Shown here: piece after piece, positions 61,602 to 64,000 of the stretch
Position numbering within the stretch: the first letter of the stretch is position 1
Layout: the number at the start of each line of letters is the position of its first letter
Assembly (NCBI RefSeq): GCF_004342165.1
Contig: NZ_SMAL01000002.1
Location: 434,001 to 498,000 of the forward strand
Direction: 5' to 3'
DNA from: Natranaerovirga pectinivora
Lineage (GTDB): Bacteria; Bacillota; Clostridia; Lachnospirales; DSM-24629
Length of the DNA: 64,000 bases
The notes under the pieces: model-generated
Told to the model about the DNA's origin: nothing
The model's database searches: none
What the model saw: only the letters and a program-made list of their open reading frames with translations
Program-made: the position numbers and the translations under genes

Positions 61602-63191
61602 ATGAATGAAACTTTAAACAATTTTTCACAGCAAATTACAAGTTTTTTTGAAAAATATGATAAAAAGCAAAAATTAAAAATGTTCGGAATAGCAATTTTA
61701 GTAATCGCAGCTTTATCCATATTAATACTTGTAATTAACCAACCAAAGTTTGTAATGCTATCTAACAATCTCACTCCACGACAAGCGGCAGAAATTAGGG
61801 ACATACTAAGTGAAAGTAGTATTAGATACAAAGTATCACCTGATGGATCCAGTGTTCAAGTAGATGCAAAACAAATTGCGGATGCAAATATGGCTTTAGG
61901 TCAAAAAGGCATTCCTACGACAGGTTTTACTTATGAAGATGCTTTTAATACAAGTTTTAGTACAACTGAAACAGCAAGAAATCAAATGCATCAACTAGCC
62001 TTTAGGCAAGAATTAGCAAATAGTATTAAAACAATGGATGGTATATCAGATGCAATAGTTAATCTGGTTATTCCAAATCAAGATAGAACAATATTTGACC
62101 AACATAGAGAATCAACAGCCAGCGTTTTATTAACAACAGAACCATCATTTTCAAATAATCAAGTTTTAGGCATTGTTAACTTTTTAGCCGCAGCAGTACC
62201 CAACTTAAAGAATGAGAATATTAAAGTGATTGATCAAAGAGGGAATATTCTGTTTCTTGGCGATGGCAATGATTATAATAGTCCAGGAAATAATTTTGAT
62301 ATAGTAAGACAAAGAAGTGACGTTATAAGAAAAGATGTTATGTCTGCATTATTAAGTTTGGGTATTTATGACGATGCAGAAGTTGTTGTGAATCTTGTAG
62401 TGGATTTTGATAAAGAATCTTCTGTTTCAGAGATTTATTCCACTCCAAACGGACAGGCTACTGGGATTCCTGGTTCAAGTTATCAATATGAATCAAGTGG
62501 TGTGAATGGGGTTGCTGGTGGAGCGCCTGGGATAGATGGGAATGCTGTACCAGAGTATTTTATGCCTGATGGAAGTATGTCTGAAAGTAATACGACCATT
62601 AGCCAAATTAATTATAATGTTAACAAGACAATCGTAAGTGCAGAAAAAGGTATTGGACAAATATTGTTTGATTCTTCTTCTATTGCAGTTGTTGTAAATG
62701 ACTTTGTTATACATGACGAAGAGGTATTGGAACGTAGAGGGTTGTTAGAAAATATGACCTTTGAAGAATATAAAGAAATTCATAGTGAAAGAGTGTTATT
62801 TGATGTAGGAGATGAAGTTGTAAACCTAGTAAGAAACGCTACAGGTATTCCTAATGTGCAAGTTATAGGGTATGAAATTCCTATATTCTATGACAAAGTT
62901 GTTACGAGAACGCCTTGGACAAACTACATTACATTAGGGCTAACCATACTTATAATTGCTTTATTAGCTTTTGTTGTTTATAAAGGAATGGAACCAGTTG
63001 AAATAACAGAAATAGAGCCAGAATTATCTGTAGAAGATATGTTAGCAACTACAAAAGAACATCAACACTTAGATGATATCGAATTTGATGATAAATCTGA
63101 AACAAGAAAACAAATTGAAAAATTTGTAGAAGAAAAACCAGATGCAGTAGCTCAATTACTAAGAAATTGGTTAAATGAGGATTGGGAGTGA
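61602..63191 (+). CDS. fliF: Flagellar MS-ring protein FliF
   Basis: A 529-aa ring protein with two transmembrane segments (about 27-46 and 444-463) and ring-building motifs between them (TPRQAAEIRDILSESSIRYK, then FRQELANSIKTMDGISDAIV, FLAAAVPNL). The C-terminal cytoplasmic tail (IEKFVEEKPDAVAQLLRNWL) binds FliG. AAGGGGTG precedes the ATG. Confidence 0.96.
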   Translation: MNETLNNFSQQITSFFEKYDKKQKLKMFGIAILVIAALSILILVINQPKFVMLSNNLTPRQAAEIRDILSESSIRYKVSPDGSSVQVDAKQIADANMALGQKGIPTTGFTYEDAFNTSFSTTETARNQMHQLAFRQELANSIKTMDGISDAIVNLVIPNQDRTIFDQHRESTASVLLTTEPSFSNNQVLGIVNFLAAAVPNLKNENIKVIDQRGNILFLGDGNDYNSPGNNFDIVRQRSDVIRKDVMSALLSLGIYDDAEVVVNLVVDFDKESSVSEIYSTPNGQATGIPGSSYQYESSGVNGVAGGAPGIDGNAVPEYFMPDGSMSESNTTISQINYNVNKTIVSAEKGIGQILFDSSSIAVVVNDFVIHDEEVLERRGLLENMTFEEYKEIHSERVLFDVGDEVVNLVRNATGIPNVQVIGYEIPIFYDKVVTRTPWTNYITLGLTILIIALLAFVVYKGMEPVEITEIEPELSVEDMLATTKEHQHLDDIEFDDKSETRKQIEKFVEEKPDAVAQLLRNWLNEDWE

Positions 63192-63195
63192 TAAT

Positions 63196-64000
63196 ATGGC
63201 AAAAGACAAAACAATGACAGGTGTTCAAAAAGCAGCAACTTTATTAATAACTCTTGGTCCTGAAAAATCTTCAGAAGTTTTTAAACATCTTAAAGATGAA
63301 GAAATAGAACAACTTACCCTTGAAATAGCTAATACAAGAAGTGTATCTCCTAAAGCAAAAGAAGCGGTGCTACAGGAATTCTATGAAATATGTCTAGCAC
63401 AACAGTATATTGCTGAGGGGGGTATTTCTTATGCAAAAGAATTACTTGAAAAAGCTTTAGGTAATGATAAGGCTAAAGATGTTATTGGAAGATTAACTGC
63501 GTCATTACAAGTAAGACCTTTTGAATTTATAAGAAAGACAGATCCAAGCCAGTTGTTAAATTTTATTTCAGAAGAGCATAATCAAACCATCGCTTTAATT
63601 TTATCTTACTTGTCACCAGCACAAGCGGGTTTGATTTTGGCTGCTTTACCAGGGGAAAAGCAATCAGATGTAGCAAAACGTATTGCACAAATGGATAGAA
63701 CATCTCCTGATGTTATTAAAGATGTAGAAAATGTATTGGAAAGAAAATTATCTTCATTAGTGACACAAGATTATACAGTTGTTGGTGGCGTAGATAGTAT
63801 TGTTCAAATACTTAACTCAGTAGATAGAAGTACAGAGAAACACATTATGGAAACATTGGAAATAGAAGATACAGAATTAGCAGAAGAAATTAGAAAGAAA
63901 ATGTTTGTATTCGAAGATATTATTGCTCTTGATGATAGATCTATTCAAAGGGTTCTTAGAGAAGTTGATAACAACGACTTGGCAATTGCTCTTAAGGGGG
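63196..64000 (+). CDS. fliG: Flagellar motor switch protein FliG, 5' part
   Basis: Rotor protein that couples to the stator. The first 268 codons are present and the gene runs off the window. Visible are the FliG N-domain (MTGVQKAATLLITLGPEKSS), the middle domain with HNQTIALILSYLSPAQAGLI, and the start of the C-domain (FEDIIALDDRSIQRVLREVD). It starts 4 nt after the fliF stop with GGGAGTG as SD. Confidence 0.96.
   Translation, partial: MAKDKTMTGVQKAATLLITLGPEKSSEVFKHLKDEEIEQLTLEIANTRSVSPKAKEAVLQEFYEICLAQQYIAEGGISYAKELLEKALGNDKAKDVIGRLTASLQVRPFEFIRKTDPSQLLNFISEEHNQTIALILSYLSPAQAGLILAALPGEKQSDVAKRIAQMDRTSPDVIKDVENVLERKLSSLVTQDYTVVGGVDSIVQILNSVDRSTEKHIMETLEIEDTELAEEIRKKMFVFEDIIALDDRSIQRVLREVDNNDLAIALKG

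Noticed and set aside
1-64000. CRISPR array, rRNA genes or complete tRNA genes
   Set aside because: No regularly spaced direct repeats with unique spacers, no rRNA segments and no full cloverleaf were seen; only one tRNA 3'-half remnant exists.

Overview
The window is AT-rich DNA from a motile Clostridia-type Firmicute that probably forms spores. This rests on a GerMN lipoprotein, CodY, a T-box-controlled leuA, strong AGGAGG-type ribosome binding sites and a flagellar operon directly after codY. I cannot name the species from sequence alone. A 31.2 kb prophage (21463-52687) splits the chromosomal part in two.

Left chromosomal arm (1-21462): the 3' end of carB; a GH3 (NagZ-like) lipoprotein; leuA on the minus strand behind a long T-box leader that appears to carry two antiterminator/terminator modules on one specifier stem; a small DMT-type transporter; an SGNH esterase; nadE (minus); mgsA. 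Then follows a compact plus-strand run: comEA, an OmpR-type response regulator with its histidine kinase, a GerMN lipoprotein, comEC and holA. An APC permease fused to two universal stress domains, a CLC-type channel/antiporter and the 5' half of comM complete the arm.

Prophage: it sits inside comM, between the Walker A and Walker B parts of the ATPase, and is flanked by an 8-bp identity (ACCCTTTC at 21463 and 52688). Joining the two comM halves at that octamer restores one in-frame gene of 512 codons. From the left the prophage carries a decayed end with repeats; a Cro/CI-type regulator with a divergent promoter and an operator cluster; small early genes; a possible type I toxin-antitoxin or structured-RNA locus; a DUF3102 protein with a C-terminal J-domain; a 1168-aa double-psi beta-barrel RNA polymerase of the YonO/QDE-1-like class; an SF2-type helicase/ATPase; a lipoprotein; a possible DHH-type protein; many small genes; terS; a small tyrosine recombinase under its own operator-bearing promoter; and terL, portal, gp7-like, scaffold, capsid and connector genes. 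The tail genes follow: tail tube, a G/GT chaperone pair with a CCCAAAC -1 slippery site, tape measure and an Ig-domain structural protein. A large serine integrase lies at the right end. No holin, endolysin, Dit/Tal, receptor-binding protein, DNA polymerase or primase is recognisable. Two genes (terL and the Ig-domain protein), and possibly one early gene, seem to start with AUU or AUA codons.

Right chromosomal arm (52688-64000): the 3' half of comM, an alanine racemase and FemAB-type transferase pair, dprA, topA, codY, and the flagellar operon flgB-flgC-fliE-fliF-fliG (fliG is cut by the window end). Four DNA-uptake and transformation genes (comEA, comEC, comM, dprA) thus lie within about 48 kb, and the prophage has inactivated one of them in a way that excision would repair.
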